Assembly: GCA_030435675.1 (NCBI GenBank)
Contig: CM059622.1
Span: 1,488,001 to 1,552,000 of the forward strand
Length of the DNA stretch: 64,000 nucleotides
Origin: Steinernema hermaphroditum
Lineage: Eukaryota > Nematoda > Chromadorea > Rhabditida > Steinernematidae
Direction: 5' to 3'
Of the stretch, positions 37,060 through 47,424 are shown piece after piece (the first letter of the stretch is position 1; every line of letters begins with the position of its first letter). The position numbers were made by a program, and so were the translations under genes. Under the pieces are notes generated by a model. That model did not search any database and was not told the origin of the DNA. It saw only the letters and a program-made list of their open reading frames with translations.

Positions 37060-38067
37060 TTAACAACAGAGCCTAAAGGAGAACTGCCTCCAGAAGGCGA
37101 CCAAACGTCGCCAGAAGCCTTTTGGTGAATCATTTCCACCTCTTTTGCTGTCGTTCAAAGACAAATCAGATGGAAGTGGTGAACAGTAGCAGCTGGATCG
37201 GCAATTATGAATTTCAAAGTCCTTGTAAAAGCCTATTGAGCACGAAGCTACTGACTTTCGGGTGTCATGGTTGAGGCGGTAGGTTGCTGTTCTGCTTGTG
37301 GGATCCCGCTGCATAGCTCGCAAGTAGGGCATCGACTCCTCGTCTGGCGATGCTCTACAAATGATGCAACACTCGTAGTTTTCGTTCTCATTCCAAAACT
37401 GTAAGATTTCCTCCATGCAGTCGTTTCCGAGACAAACAGTATGCGACATAAAGCGTCTTTTCATCCCACTCTGCACAAGAAACTTCTTGAGATACGACTG
37501 AATGGTATCGGGCCATTCCCCAAGCAACTTGATGTGGTAAAGAATCGGGTTGTTCTCGATGCCGTCCATCAAGAAATCTCCCAACATAAGGCTAGGTTGA
37601 TAATTTAAGATGAGTTTGGCAAAATATACTCTTTTAAAAACGCCCTCCATTAGCCACTTTTTAGTCGATTCACACATTTCTAGTGATATAATAAGCCAGG
37701 AGTCCGCATCGATGAACTGCGGTGAGAGTATTCTCCTCAGTTTGTCTTGCTCACCTTCTTGTAGTGCTAGGGGTTGGTCAATGACAATAGAGGAATGGCA
37801 ATGAGAGACCCTTGAGAAACGGAGAAAGCGTCGATTCATTTTCTGCACCACTTCGATGGGCTCAAACCCGTCCGATCCCCAAAAACCGACGTGGAATCGG
37901 TCTTCTACCTTCTTGAACATCACATTATAATACCGACGGTTTCGGAAGTGCAGGTCGATGACATCCTTCCATATGGTGTTGTTGACAGATCTCGCCAAAG
38001 GTTCCAGGGTGGGCTCTCCAAATAGTTGGACGACGGTATCCACGAAGATCAACGGAACGGCGTCCAT
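37060..38067 (-). CDS. MDAVP-family protein, copy B (function unknown)
   Basis: An uninterrupted 335-codon frame, near-identical to copy A at 27443-28450 but on the opposite strand. An in-frame ATG at 38088 is also conserved. Differences cluster: for example, the segment after KRVYFA reads differently in the two, and the copy B C terminus is RQFSFRLCC where A has RQFFCRLWC. Nucleotide similarity extends about 70 bp upstream and 40 bp downstream of the frame, so the duplication copied flanking DNA and is not a bare retrocopy of the coding region. The absence of frame breaks in both copies suggests that they are recent or still selected. Function unknown. Confidence 0.8.
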   Translation of the reverse strand: MDAVPLIFVDTVVQLFGEPTLEPLARSVNNTIWKDVIDLHFRNRRYYNVMFKKVEDRFHVGFWGSDGFEPIEVVQKMNRRFLRFSRVSHCHSSIVIDQPLALQEGEQDKLRRILSPQFIDADSWLIISLEMCESTKKWLMEGVFKRVYFAKLILNYQPSLMLGDFLMDGIENNPILYHIKLLGEWPDTIQSYLKKFLVQSGMKRRFMSHTVCLGNDCMEEILQFWNENENYECCIICRASPDEESMPYLRAMQRDPTSRTATYRLNHDTRKSVASCSIGFYKDFEIHNCRSSCYCSPLPSDLSLNDSKRGGNDSPKGFWRRLVAFWRQFSFRLCC

Positions 38068-38381
38068 GGCCGAACTGTTCCACGCCATGAACCGTCATGA
38101 CTGATCCAAATCTCGTCGATATTTAAATGTGTGAAAGTGTCACATCACTGTTGTCATGTTTATCAAAAGAGCCTGCTCTCCATTTAGCCGACTACTCCAT
38201 TAAAATTCATTTATAGGTCTCCACAACAACCAGTTTAAAGCAAACAATAAATAGAGTGTCCAAGACAAGTTGGAATTCCTTGACGACTCCTTCGAGAAGT
38301 CGCACTCTCCCAGCCGCGCTATCTTCCGACATATCGTTGTTTGTCGCTTTGATCCTGGCCACGTCAGCTAAATCTGAGCAG
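38068..38381. other. Intergenic between MDAVP copy B and secreted-protein gene
   Basis: The first roughly 70 bp match the upstream flank of MDAVP copy A. The rest holds nothing recognisable. Confidence 0.4.
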
Positions 38382-39687
38382 TCACCATCCCAACCACAGA
38401 GCCTTACGCACCCTTATGCACAGGTCGTGATCCCAGTCGACGGGAAACATGTAGAACCGTCCGTTGTGCCACTCGTCGATCGTTCCGTTGGCCAAGTGCT
38501 TCGAATACTTCCCACGAATGTGGTAATCGATGAACACGGTCATCGGCACTGTCCAGTCCTTGTCCAAGTAGACGAGATACCGTATCATCGAGCAGTTTGA
38601 TCGTTTCAACTTGAAAGTGACCATACGATGGAGCCAGTCGATTTCGGTGCCGTTCCGCATGAGAACACGTTCGGGCTTGAAGACATACGAAGTGGAGTAG
38701 TTGGCCCAGTGCGAGTGATAGAGCTTGTTGTAGAAGGTTTCGTATTTGATGGCGCTTTTGTATTCCAGCTGGTACCACTTGTTTTCGATGAAATCGCACG
38801 CAAGATAGTCCTGAAAATGGGTGAGATGGAAAAGTGTGGTTCTCCAAGGGATAGGGATAGGGATAGGGATAGGGATAGGGATAGGGATAGGGATAGGGAT
38901 AGGGATAGGGATAGGGATAGGGATAGGGATAGGGATAGGGATAGGGATAGGGATAGGGATAGGGATAGGGATAGGGATAGGGATAGGGATAGGCTCTTCC
39001 TTCGATAGACTCTATCTTGGATCTCAAAGGCCATGATGTGATAGGGATAGGTTCAACGAGGTCAAAAAATATCCAAAATCCCGACCTTATATGACGATGG
39101 AAGCCCTTGAAGTGGGCATTTTGGGTTCGTAATATTCCAAGAGGGATTTGTATGGCTCACAAGATGGTTGATATACTGAGAAATGCTCCTCTGACAGCTC
39201 GTATAGTAGCCGAGATCGGGACTTAAGCGATATTCCCCTTGATAGCCCTAAATGCCTTCAAGATGCCAGAATCTCAGCGATGAACTAACGATGAACTCCA
39301 TCGTGCACTCGTCATACGAGTCCAGCGCCTTCCAGGTGACCTCCACTACCGGCTGCAGGAAGGTCGTGAAGCGTCGATCGGCTTCCAGCTGCGAATGCTG
39401 TTTGTTCGTCCGCAGGCTGGCACAGTATTTCACCGTTTCGGGAAAGAACTGGAAACACCGTATTAGCGCCTTCCCAAACCCATTCCATAACGTCCCCAAT
39501 GGCGTCCATTACGCGCATAGATAAGCTGTTTACTCACCAGCATCGTTTCGCTGTGCATCGGATGCCGTTCGTGGGAGCAGAGTTCGATCTTGAAGTCGAC
39601 GGGCCGTTCGGCGCCGATCCGACGATTGACGCCGTCGAGCGCCGACGCCACCGAGAGGAGCAGGGCTAGCCACCATGGAGGTGACAT
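38382..39687 (-). CDS. Predicted secreted protein, unknown family
   Basis: Three exons (39538-39687, 39290-39448, 38382-38810) encode 245 residues in phase. The N terminus MSPPWWLALLLSVASA is a clear signal peptide, and I see no later membrane segment, so it is probably secreted. The mature part has several scattered cysteines and N-glycosylation sequons (NYS, NGT twice, NCS). I do not recognise the family. The second intron (about 480 bp, far longer than others here) contains the (GGGATA)n array at 38848-38993. An AG acceptor lies near 39692. An out-of-frame ATG five bases before the chosen start would open an 8-codon frame. A GTGCGTAAG near the 3' end could be a donor, so the C terminus may differ. 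Confidence 0.75.
38848..38993. repeat. Hexanucleotide array (GGGATA)n, about 24 units
   Basis: An uninterrupted run of about 24 perfect GGGATA units (146 bp) lies in intron 2 of the secreted-protein gene. Two more units occur at about 39038-39050. On the gene's sense strand it is CCCTAT-rich. It is not the canonical nematode telomere unit TTAGGC. Confidence 0.97.
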
Positions 39688-39837
39688 GACATCGCCTGCA
39701 ATTGACGAAAAAATGGGATTTTTGATGATGATGTGGGGAGATAAGAGGCGCGGTTGTGGTCCCCAGAGATTGATGAGTTTATGATGGGATTTTGGACTGT
39801 TGGGGGATATTCAAATTGGAAGGATGTACTAATAGGA

Positions 39838-39909
39838 GCGTCTGTGGTGTAATGGTCAGCATGGTTGCCTTCCAAGCAATCGACAGGGGTTCGATTCCCC
39901 TCAGACGCA
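39838..39909 (+). tRNA. tRNA-Gly (anticodon UCC)
   Basis: The 72 nt sequence folds as a standard tRNA. The acceptor stem pairs GCGTCTG with CAGACGC and ends with discriminator A. The anticodon arm is GTTGC-CTTCCAA-GCAAT with anticodon TCC. The T arm is AGGGG-TTCGATT-CCCCT. Box A (TGGTGTAATGGTCAG) and box B (GGTTCGATTCC) promoters are intact. There is no intron. A T-rich run follows at about 39915. It lies 150 bp upstream of the secreted-protein gene, on the other strand. Confidence 0.96.
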
Positions 39910-41442
39910 TAAGCTTTTATTTTGTTCAAAGCCTTTTAAACCAAAAAATAAATAAAGGATATCATGATGCTTTAAACAGGGAAAGAAAACCTACACTTAT
40001 GTACTCAAGCAGGCTAAACAGTCCCCTTAACAGAGATGCAAAAAGTGAACCCTTTTTCCAACCCTCGCTCCATACCACACCGGACCCAAAACCGCAAAAA
40101 AAAACCATAATTGAATCAATGGCGATCGCGCATTACAGCACCGTCCGTCACACGTCGTCGTCAAACAGCGGCGACGACGAAGACGAATCGCCCAATAATT
40201 TGTGATAAATCTGTTTTGCGCTCCGCGTGAAGAAGAGGCCATCGGCGGTGGCGGTGCGGGAGAGGCGGGCGCCGGGGCCGCTGTCCCTAAGACGCGCCGC
40301 GCGAAACAAAAGCGGCTAATTGTGTAAGGGTCGCGCGGAAAGGGTGCAAACGATGTGATCTAATTGTGATCGATCGTGATGCGTTTGAAAGAGCGTTTGC
40401 CGCTTCCGATTTCCGTTGCGTAATGACCTCCGGAACGAGATTTACATTTCTATACCGAGGATGTATTTGATGGGGATATGGGATGGTGCTGGAGGAGAAG
40501 GATGCGCTGGATACGGACAAGTCCATCGACGTGGAAAGGAAGGGGAAGCCAAACGAAAAAACAACTACGGAAAAGACACAAATCGATTGATTGTAAATCA
40601 CTTAAGCGGCATTACCGTATGTCGATAAGTGGCTCACCGGATTATGAGTCAGTAACTCATGATATTCTACAGATCTAACATAGCCTTCAGCTTGTCTTCA
40701 TCTAAAGTACGATGCCAAAAAATAGATATAGCGTTCTACGAGGCAAAGTAGGGCATGAGTGTGAACAAAAACATCGTAGAGATACCCACCGTTTGTCTCT
40801 CCCTTCGTCATCGAGAATCTGGAGATTAGGCCAAGCAGGGAGATTACGGTAACCACAGTCTCCGACAACCCGAAGGAGCGCAGCCTGACTCCCCAGGACA
40901 CCAGGATAAGACAGCCATCTCGCTCACCCTCATAACTTGGATTGATAAAAAATGAATTGATGGTACCGATTTACATATAGTTCATTGAAGACAATGCTCT
41001 TTCGAGTAAGATACATTTCGATTTGAACGGCATTCTTATATCACTATTTATGAAGAGGCTTTGCACTCCTGCGTCCAGACCGTACTCTTGTTTTCCACAA
41101 GTAAAAGCCAGAACAGCAGGTGCTTCAAGATTAACATTCAGCTGATGGTCACGTTGAAAGCATAAACATGGACTGAAAGGACGAAAGAAAGGTAAAAAAG
41201 GAGATAAGCTATGGAGGGAACGAGGAAATCTGGTTCTCTCAAGCCCTATGGAGGCAAATTGAAATAGTGAACGACTTCATTGCTTTATCCTCATACACTA
41301 AAAAGACTCATAATATTGCTGATTGGTCCCTTGACGTTCTAGCTAAATACATGCGATGCGGCACATTGGATTCACATATTGGGAATGATGGCATGTTTCT
41401 GGTCATTTAAGCTGGACTTTATGAAAGGCAAGTTATCCAGCC
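39910..41442. other. Intergenic, no recognised gene
   Basis: No gene seen. A GC-rich segment lies at about 40200-40330. TACGGTA or TACCGTA motifs occur near 40613 and 40846. Confidence 0.4.
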
Positions 41443-42449
41443 ATGGACGCCGTCCCGTTGACCTTCGTGGATGCCGTTGGCGAGCTGCTTGGAAGCCGCA
41501 CTCTGGAACCTTTGGCGAAGTCTGTCAACAACACCGTCTGGAAGAACGTCATCGATCTGCACTTCCGAAATCGTCAGTATTATTATGTAGCAATCAAGAA
41601 GGTAGAAGACCGATTCCACGTCGGTTTTTGGGGATCGGACGGGTTTGAGCCCATCGGTGTGGTACAAGAAGTGGATTGACGCTTTATCCGTTTCATATCA
41701 GTCTCTGATTGCTCTTCCTCTACTGTCATTAACCACTTCCTTGCATTACAAGAAGGTGAGCTCAACAAGCTGAGGAGAATGCTCTCACCGCGGGTTATCG
41801 ATGCGGACGCCCGATTTTTTCCGTCACTAGGAGAGTGTGAATCGACTAGAAGTGGCTGATGGAGGGCGTTTTCAAAAGAGTATATTTTGGGCAACTCAGC
41901 CTTGATTATCACCCTGGCCTTATGTTGAAAGAGTTCTTGATGGATCACATCGACAATAACCCGATTCTTTACCACATCAAGTTGCTTGGGGAATGGCCCG
42001 ATACCATCCTGTCGTATATCAAGAAGTTCCTTGTGCAGAGTGGGAAAAGTCTCTTTCAATCGAATACTGTTTGTCTCGGAAACGACTGCATGGAGACAGT
42101 TCTGAAGTTTTGGAAAGACAACGAAAACTACGAGTGTTTGATCTGTTGCAGAGCATCGTCACATGAGGGGCCCTACCTGAGAGCTATGCAGCGGGATCCC
42201 ACAAGCGGAGAAACCTACTATTACCTAAAGCATGACACCAGAAAATCAGTGATTAAGTGCTCAATATCCCTACTATCCCTTCACACGGTCTTTGAAATTC
42301 ATAATTGCCGATCCAGGTGCTACTGTTCACCACTTCCATTTGATTTATCTTCGAACGACAGCGAAAGAGGTGAAAATGATTCATCAAAAGGTCTCCGGCG
42401 ACGACTGGTTGCCTTCTGGAGGCAGTTCCCGTTTAAACTGTGTTGTTAA
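41443..42449 (+). pseudogene. MDAVP-family pseudogene, copy C
   Basis: This segment is homologous over its full length to copies A and B, and starts MDAVPLTFVDAV. Two lesions disable it. A TGA at 41677-41679 stands where copies A and B have CGA. A one-base deletion near 41850, in the segment ATCGACTAGAAGTGG, shifts the frame. After the deletion the frame stays open to a TAA at 42447-42449. Protein similarity to A and B is clearly lower than between A and B, so this is an older copy. Splicing around the lesions is not supported by the sequence. Confidence 0.85.
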
Positions 42450-42596
42450 AGATGTCATTTGCACCTTTCTTTGTAACGACTTTTGTATTGGTCAATGCCT
42501 TACATCGAGATCATGCAGCTAGACTCAGGACAATAAAATGACAACATTGCCTACTGGTACCATCAGCGGAGCTATTTTACTTTACAGCATTTACAA

Positions 42597-43671
42597 TTAA
42601 TGAACTTCACCTTCGTTATGCTCCAAAATGTTCCCCACTTCGTCTGCAGCCTCGACAACTTCAAAAAAGCACGTTTCGTGGTTGGAGAACATCCAAAGCG
42701 GCGCGTACCGCTGAATCCACTCGCTGGCGATTATTTGCTCGTAGCCAGGCCTTTCCTCATCAGTCGAATTCATCAGCGCACTGACCAGGTTCCAGCTCGA
42801 CTCCGAAGGGAAATAACGACGAGAACGGATTGGAATGTTCTAAACAGTCTGGTGATATCAAGATATTGAAAGGCTTATCTTACTCCTGGGAACTTTCCGA
42901 CCAACAAAGTGTGGAGAACGTGTCCACAGGCGAAGTAGTCCGTAGCAAACGGGTCGTATGGCTTTCCACTGGTGATGCTTGGCGCCATGTAGCCCCTGAA
43001 AGAAACTGAGGTATTTAGATGCAGCTGATGCGATAATTTACTTTGTTCCACATCGCGATCTTGCCCTCTGACGGCGATCTTTCATCGGAATAGCAAATCC
43101 GTAGTCGATCAGCTTCACGTCGCCACGATCCGTAAGCAGTATATTTTCAAGTTTCACATCCCTGTGGGCGACGTTATTCCTGTGGAGATAGGCGATCGCC
43201 TCGATGAGTTGTCGGAAGATACGAGCTGCTTCGATCTCTAAAATATCTCCAAATATGCAGGTTTATTCAGTTAGACCAACCAGAGAAGTTCTTCTTTTCT
43301 CGAAGCGGTCCGAACAGATTTCCACGAGAGCAAAAAGGTGTGGCGATGATGATGACCGAGTCGTTGACAGAGACGTCCAGCGACCTTAGAAGGTGAGGGT
43401 GGTCTACGCTGCGTGTGACGATCAACTCCCGCGCGACGAACTTCTTCACCGCCTGCACCGGGATCGTCTCCGTTAGCAGAAGCTTGATGGCAATGTCGCG
43501 CTCGAAGATGCGCGAGTGACTGCGGAAGACGTACGAGTGTTTCGTCGAGTAAACGAGGTTCGAACCGCCAGAACACTGGAAAAGTTGCAGGGCAGACTGC
43601 AGAGCTGCCGACGCCGAAGACGGGATGCCGGAATCGCCCGAAGGAGAAACAACCGGCTGCGAGGTCGACAT
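42597..43671 (-). CDS. TSSK-like protein kinase with degenerate motifs
   Basis: Four exons (43281-43671, 43042-43237, 42884-42995, 42597-42839) encode 313 residues. Kinase landmarks are the ATP-anchoring lysine in IAIK (63), a candidate helix-C glutamate in ARE (82), the catalytic loop HRDVKLEN (155-162), DYG in place of DFG (175-177), and a MAPS segment in place of APE. The usual Asp-containing helix-F segment reads DYFACG. The glycine-rich loop is not recognisable. The IEAARIFRQL, GFA and KPYDP context is most like the testis-specific serine/threonine kinase group within the CAMK family, large in nematodes. Catalytic Lys and Asp residues remain, so activity is possible. A membrane protein gene ends 216 bp upstream on the same strand. 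Confidence 0.85.
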
Positions 43672-43887
43672 GCTGTTGAAATGCAGTCCACTGTCTGGCT
43701 CCCAACACGCACTTTAAAGACTAGACTGTGTCATCCCTGCAATGTAACTGTCTAGAGACAAAGAAAACAGATATGCAGACATAAATTCAACGAAGACAAG
43801 GATCTATCCAGTATAACAGTGATGAAACAACATAGAAATTACATACAATCTTCTTGTGCTGTGCATATTAATCCTTGATCTGATGGC

Positions 43888-44622
43888 CTAGCCGCAAAAT
43901 TCGGTTTCTCGATCTTCAATAACAGTTTGGAGGAAACGACGCGATGGGGTTCCACTTCCGTAAGCATATCTAAACGAACAGACCAATGAGAGCATGACTG
44001 GATCGCTTTGGCCTACCCTCCCATCATCAAAAGTGCATCACCGCGTTCTCGAAGATTCTTCTTGGTTGGTGTAGGTGTAGACTGTTCATCAATGACAATG
44101 GACCTCGTAGGCGTTTCGTTCATGTTGACAGGCTCATGCTCGTCCTCGGCCTTGAGGGCACCGAAGGACAAAGGGAGACGCAGTGAGCGCGGAGTTTTCG
44201 GAGTTTTTCCCGTGAAACGCGAACGGGGACTCTCGAACGACGAGTTGAGCATGGCCGAGCCGTCACAGGCTGTCGACGAAGGCCAGGTTACATTTCCCGG
44301 ATTGATTCTAGGGCTAACACGGCGGCTTGATGGGGGATATCCTAAGTGCGACCTCCGAGAACGGAAAGGAGAGTATCCCATGCTGTAGCTAGCTAAAATG
44401 CGATCGACGCAATCAACAATCAGAACAGCTTGGTATCGTACCTGACATGGTATTAAATGGCTTGAAAGTCGATTCGTCAGCGACTCTTTCAAGCAAACGC
44501 AAATGTTTCCGGGATATCACCAGAGTCACTATCACAAGACCAATGACCATGACGATGAGCACGGTCCAAAGAGTAACAACAGGAATGAGAACGGCGTGCG
44601 GCACGCATAGAGAAGATTCCAT
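43888..44622 (-). CDS. Single-pass membrane protein, unknown family
   Basis: Three exons are read, with boundaries 44442, 44017-44392 and 43888-43969. From the ATG at 44622 the product is 212 residues. An upstream in-frame ATG at 44706 would give 240, but a CTTCCAG acceptor lies between the two, so I prefer the shorter form with a trans-spliced leader. A hydrophobic segment (HAVLIPVVTLWTVLIVMVIG and following) near the N terminus is followed by a basic SRKHLRLLERV. The rest is a Ser/Thr/Pro/Arg-rich, probably disordered tail with FRSRRSHLGYPPSSRR and FTGKTPKTPRS. This suggests a short extracellular N terminus and a cytoplasmic tail. No family recognised. It precedes the kinase gene by 216 bp. 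Confidence 0.65.
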
Positions 44623-44706
44623 AGCGATCAAATCACTGCAATCTGGAAGAGCATAGATAAGTTTTTGCATTGGCATTAACACGCATCGCATTTGCGAACT
44701 TTCCAT

Positions 44707-45394
44707 TTAATTTTAGATGAACAAACAAACGAGTACTAAATCATGCCAGAGAAACACAACAAAGAACAACGAACAAATGAGATAAATGAAGGGTGAAATC
44801 TCAAGTGCTTAACAACACAATACTTAAGGCAGGTTTGGAACACGTGGTGCAAAACACAGAGCTCATGCCACAAACTGCAAAAATCTGGATGAAAATCAAT
44901 TTTCGCGTTTCGCTGCAAATTCTGCGAAGAACGAACACGAGACATTTGTTATTTCGCGCCATTTTTGAAAGGGTCTCATCACGACTGTTTTTCTCTGCCT
45001 CTCGCTTGTGCGTATAGGTTGAACGAGTCTGCTGCATTTGAGCCGATCATCTCACAACATATCGGTCGTGCCGAAGTACCGAAATAATTGCTCGCCAAGA
45101 GGGTCTGGAACAGACGTCTGTTTCGCTGCAAAATTGTTGTCTGACTTTCACTATTTTGCTCCAACAAATTCCTGTCGAGGTTGTTTCTGTGTCTGTTCTA
45201 TTTCCGTCTCCTCGCTCGCAGCGGCGATTACTTGCATTCAAATCGCCGTCTTGATCAGTCGGCTGCAAAAATTTGAGACAGCAATAAAGATTCTCATTTG
45301 TTGACCATTCGATCGGTTGTACGTGCATCGCCATCTTCTTGGCCAATTTACTAGTGTTTCCGTATTTCCAGCAACTTAACGACAAGACGAGATT
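44707..45394. other. Divergent intergenic region
   Basis: It lies between the minus-strand membrane protein and the plus-strand zinc-finger gene and probably holds both promoters. A TTTCCAG acceptor precedes the zinc-finger ATG by about 26 nt (near 45369). No other element is recognised. Confidence 0.45.
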
Positions 45395-47424
45395 ATGCTT
45401 TCGGACGTCGTTGACCCTGGTGTCAACGAACGAGAACCAGCACGTGAGCTGGAAGAGGGAGAAATCCCAAGTGATGAAGATGATGACATCTTGGAAGGTT
45501 TGTGGGAGAGGGACGATCCCAAAGTCGAAGTGTGTGCATCTTCAGGAGGAGAAAAAGCCTCGCAAAGTTTCGACAAAAGGTCGCTTGTGACACCCACCAA
45601 AGTTCCCAACGCATATTCGGAGTATCGCCGTCATACGCCTCAATATACCGAGCCTCATTTTTGGAGTGTTGAGCAACATCCTGTCATTGAAGACTTTTCG
45701 ATGGATACGAGCGTTTATGGCAGAAAGGAGTCGTCGGCGGAGAGGAAAGGAAGGTACGATTGGTTTTACGACTTTGTGCACTTTTGTTGACCCTCACCCT
45801 ATTTCAAAAAAGCCGCTTTGCTGACTGTCGCAAAATTGTAGTAATTTCAACCTTCTTGTTCAGGAAAAGACCTGTCGACTTGGATGACCCCACGAGTCCG
45901 ACCTTCTTCGACTGTTCGTACTCACAGTCGATCGAATCTGCGTTAAACAGATCAACGAGCAGCAAGCGTATTTCCTACCCTGTGTGTAAATTCTTCCGCC
46001 AGGGCTTCTGCCGAAATGGGGATTTGTGTCATTTGAGCCACGACGTGCGAGACTCACCCTGCAAACCCGAACTGTGCGCTTTCTACAAGCAGGGTTACTG
46101 CAGAAGAGGGCTTTTGTGCAAATTCTTGCATGGCGAATATCCGTGCAAGGCGTTCCACAAAGGCGAGTGCTCGAAGGATCCTTGCCCTTATTCGCACAAG
46201 CCGTTGAACGACTTCTCGAAGGAGCTTCTTGACAAGGTTTTCGGTACTTTTCCCGTTTGTATCTTGAATGTCCTTTTCAGCTGCTCGCCAAAGAAACACA
46301 GAACACTCCAAAGCCGGAAGTTCCGTTGCTTCCGATCTCCATGCGCACACCTATAAAGTTCGGCTTGCCGCCTCCTGCTGCTAAAGAGTCACCCGTTAAG
46401 TTTGAGCGCAACCCTGAGGTTGTCTTTAAACTCGGGGGCTCTGCGTCGTCTTCGCATGAGAATCTGCAGGATGTCGGTGGGGACTCATTGGAGGGCCTCG
46501 TGGACGAGGCTGCGTCCATGGTGAACATTCGAGGAGAGTCGAGCTCGTCCGCTTTCAACATCAACGACATGCTGACACAATTCTTGAACGGTGGTGGCAG
46601 TGGCGAAGCGGAAACGGAGGCCGAGGTGAGTGATTTTCCTTATATCACTCGCTGAACGTGTATTCTTGAGGCATCCGTGACCCACGACGCTGAAAGCCCA
46701 GCATCTCCCGATGAAACAAAACGCAAGAAGGTGAAATCGGTTTATTCGTCACAGTTTCTGATGTTGTTTACTTATAGTCTGCAGCTGAAGAGACCGCTGA
46801 AGGAGCGGAACGGGAGCTCAAGAAGAAGTCCTCGCCCGATCTCCTGAAGGGATATGGATATGTGAATGAATCGAAATCGGCCGCAGCAATGTATGACCTA
46901 AACAATGAGCCGATCAATTACATTATGGTACTTATTCTAGGGAGGCAAACGCTTTCGAGGAGAATCTTCGACGGGCCGCCGAGGTGTCAAACGCGCGGGA
47001 GTACCCTGAGCCACTGGTTGCACCTTACCAACCTCCATTGTACGCTCCTGTTGCGCCTTTTCCAGTCTATTCATCGCCAAATGGCTACTTTTTTGAACCA
47101 GTACTCGAAGTAGCGCCATTCCCGGAAGGTGACGCGCAGGACGTCGACGACAGGCCATATTGTCAGCCTCAAGTGGCCATGTACAGTCGGATTCCGATGG
47201 ACCAAGCTGATCGCAGATATAGCGCTCCAGCCAAAAAACGGCGAACTCTTCTCCAGCGTCCGGATTTTCCTTTGATGCCTGTGAACTCTCCATACGCATA
47301 TCGGGAAGACTGCCAGCAGCAACACGATCGGAGTCCATATGCGTCTTCGTCTGGCTCTCGACGAACACTGCTTCCACGTACGCCGCACCCTCTGAACCAA
47401 TATGACGACCGAAGAAATAGCTAA
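45395..47424 (+). CDS. CCCH zinc-finger protein, ZC3H4/6/8 (Suppressor of sable) type
   Basis: Six exons (45395-45753, 45864-46236, 46281-46625, 46671-46730, 46778-46890, 46941-47424) encode 577 residues. The N terminus has the family's acidic ELEEGEIPSDEDDD motif. Three CCCH fingers follow: C161-C169-C175-H179, C191-C199-C205-H209 and C214-C222-C227-H231. Directly after comes DFSKELLDK, also typical. The remainder is low-complexity and Pro/Tyr/Arg-rich. Human ZC3H4 acts with WDR82 to terminate non-coding transcription; Drosophila su(s) acts in the same way. A similar nuclear role is inferred. The exon 5 donor GTATGA at 46891 and acceptor at 46940 are chosen by phase. It is shorter than vertebrate ZC3H4 and longer than ZC3H8. 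Confidence 0.9.

Noticed and set aside
38821..39036. Long low-complexity proteins (Arg-Asp, Gly-Ile, Ser-Leu or Tyr-Pro repeats) around 38.9 kb
   Set aside because: They are six-frame translations of the (GGGATA)n array, which lies in an intron.
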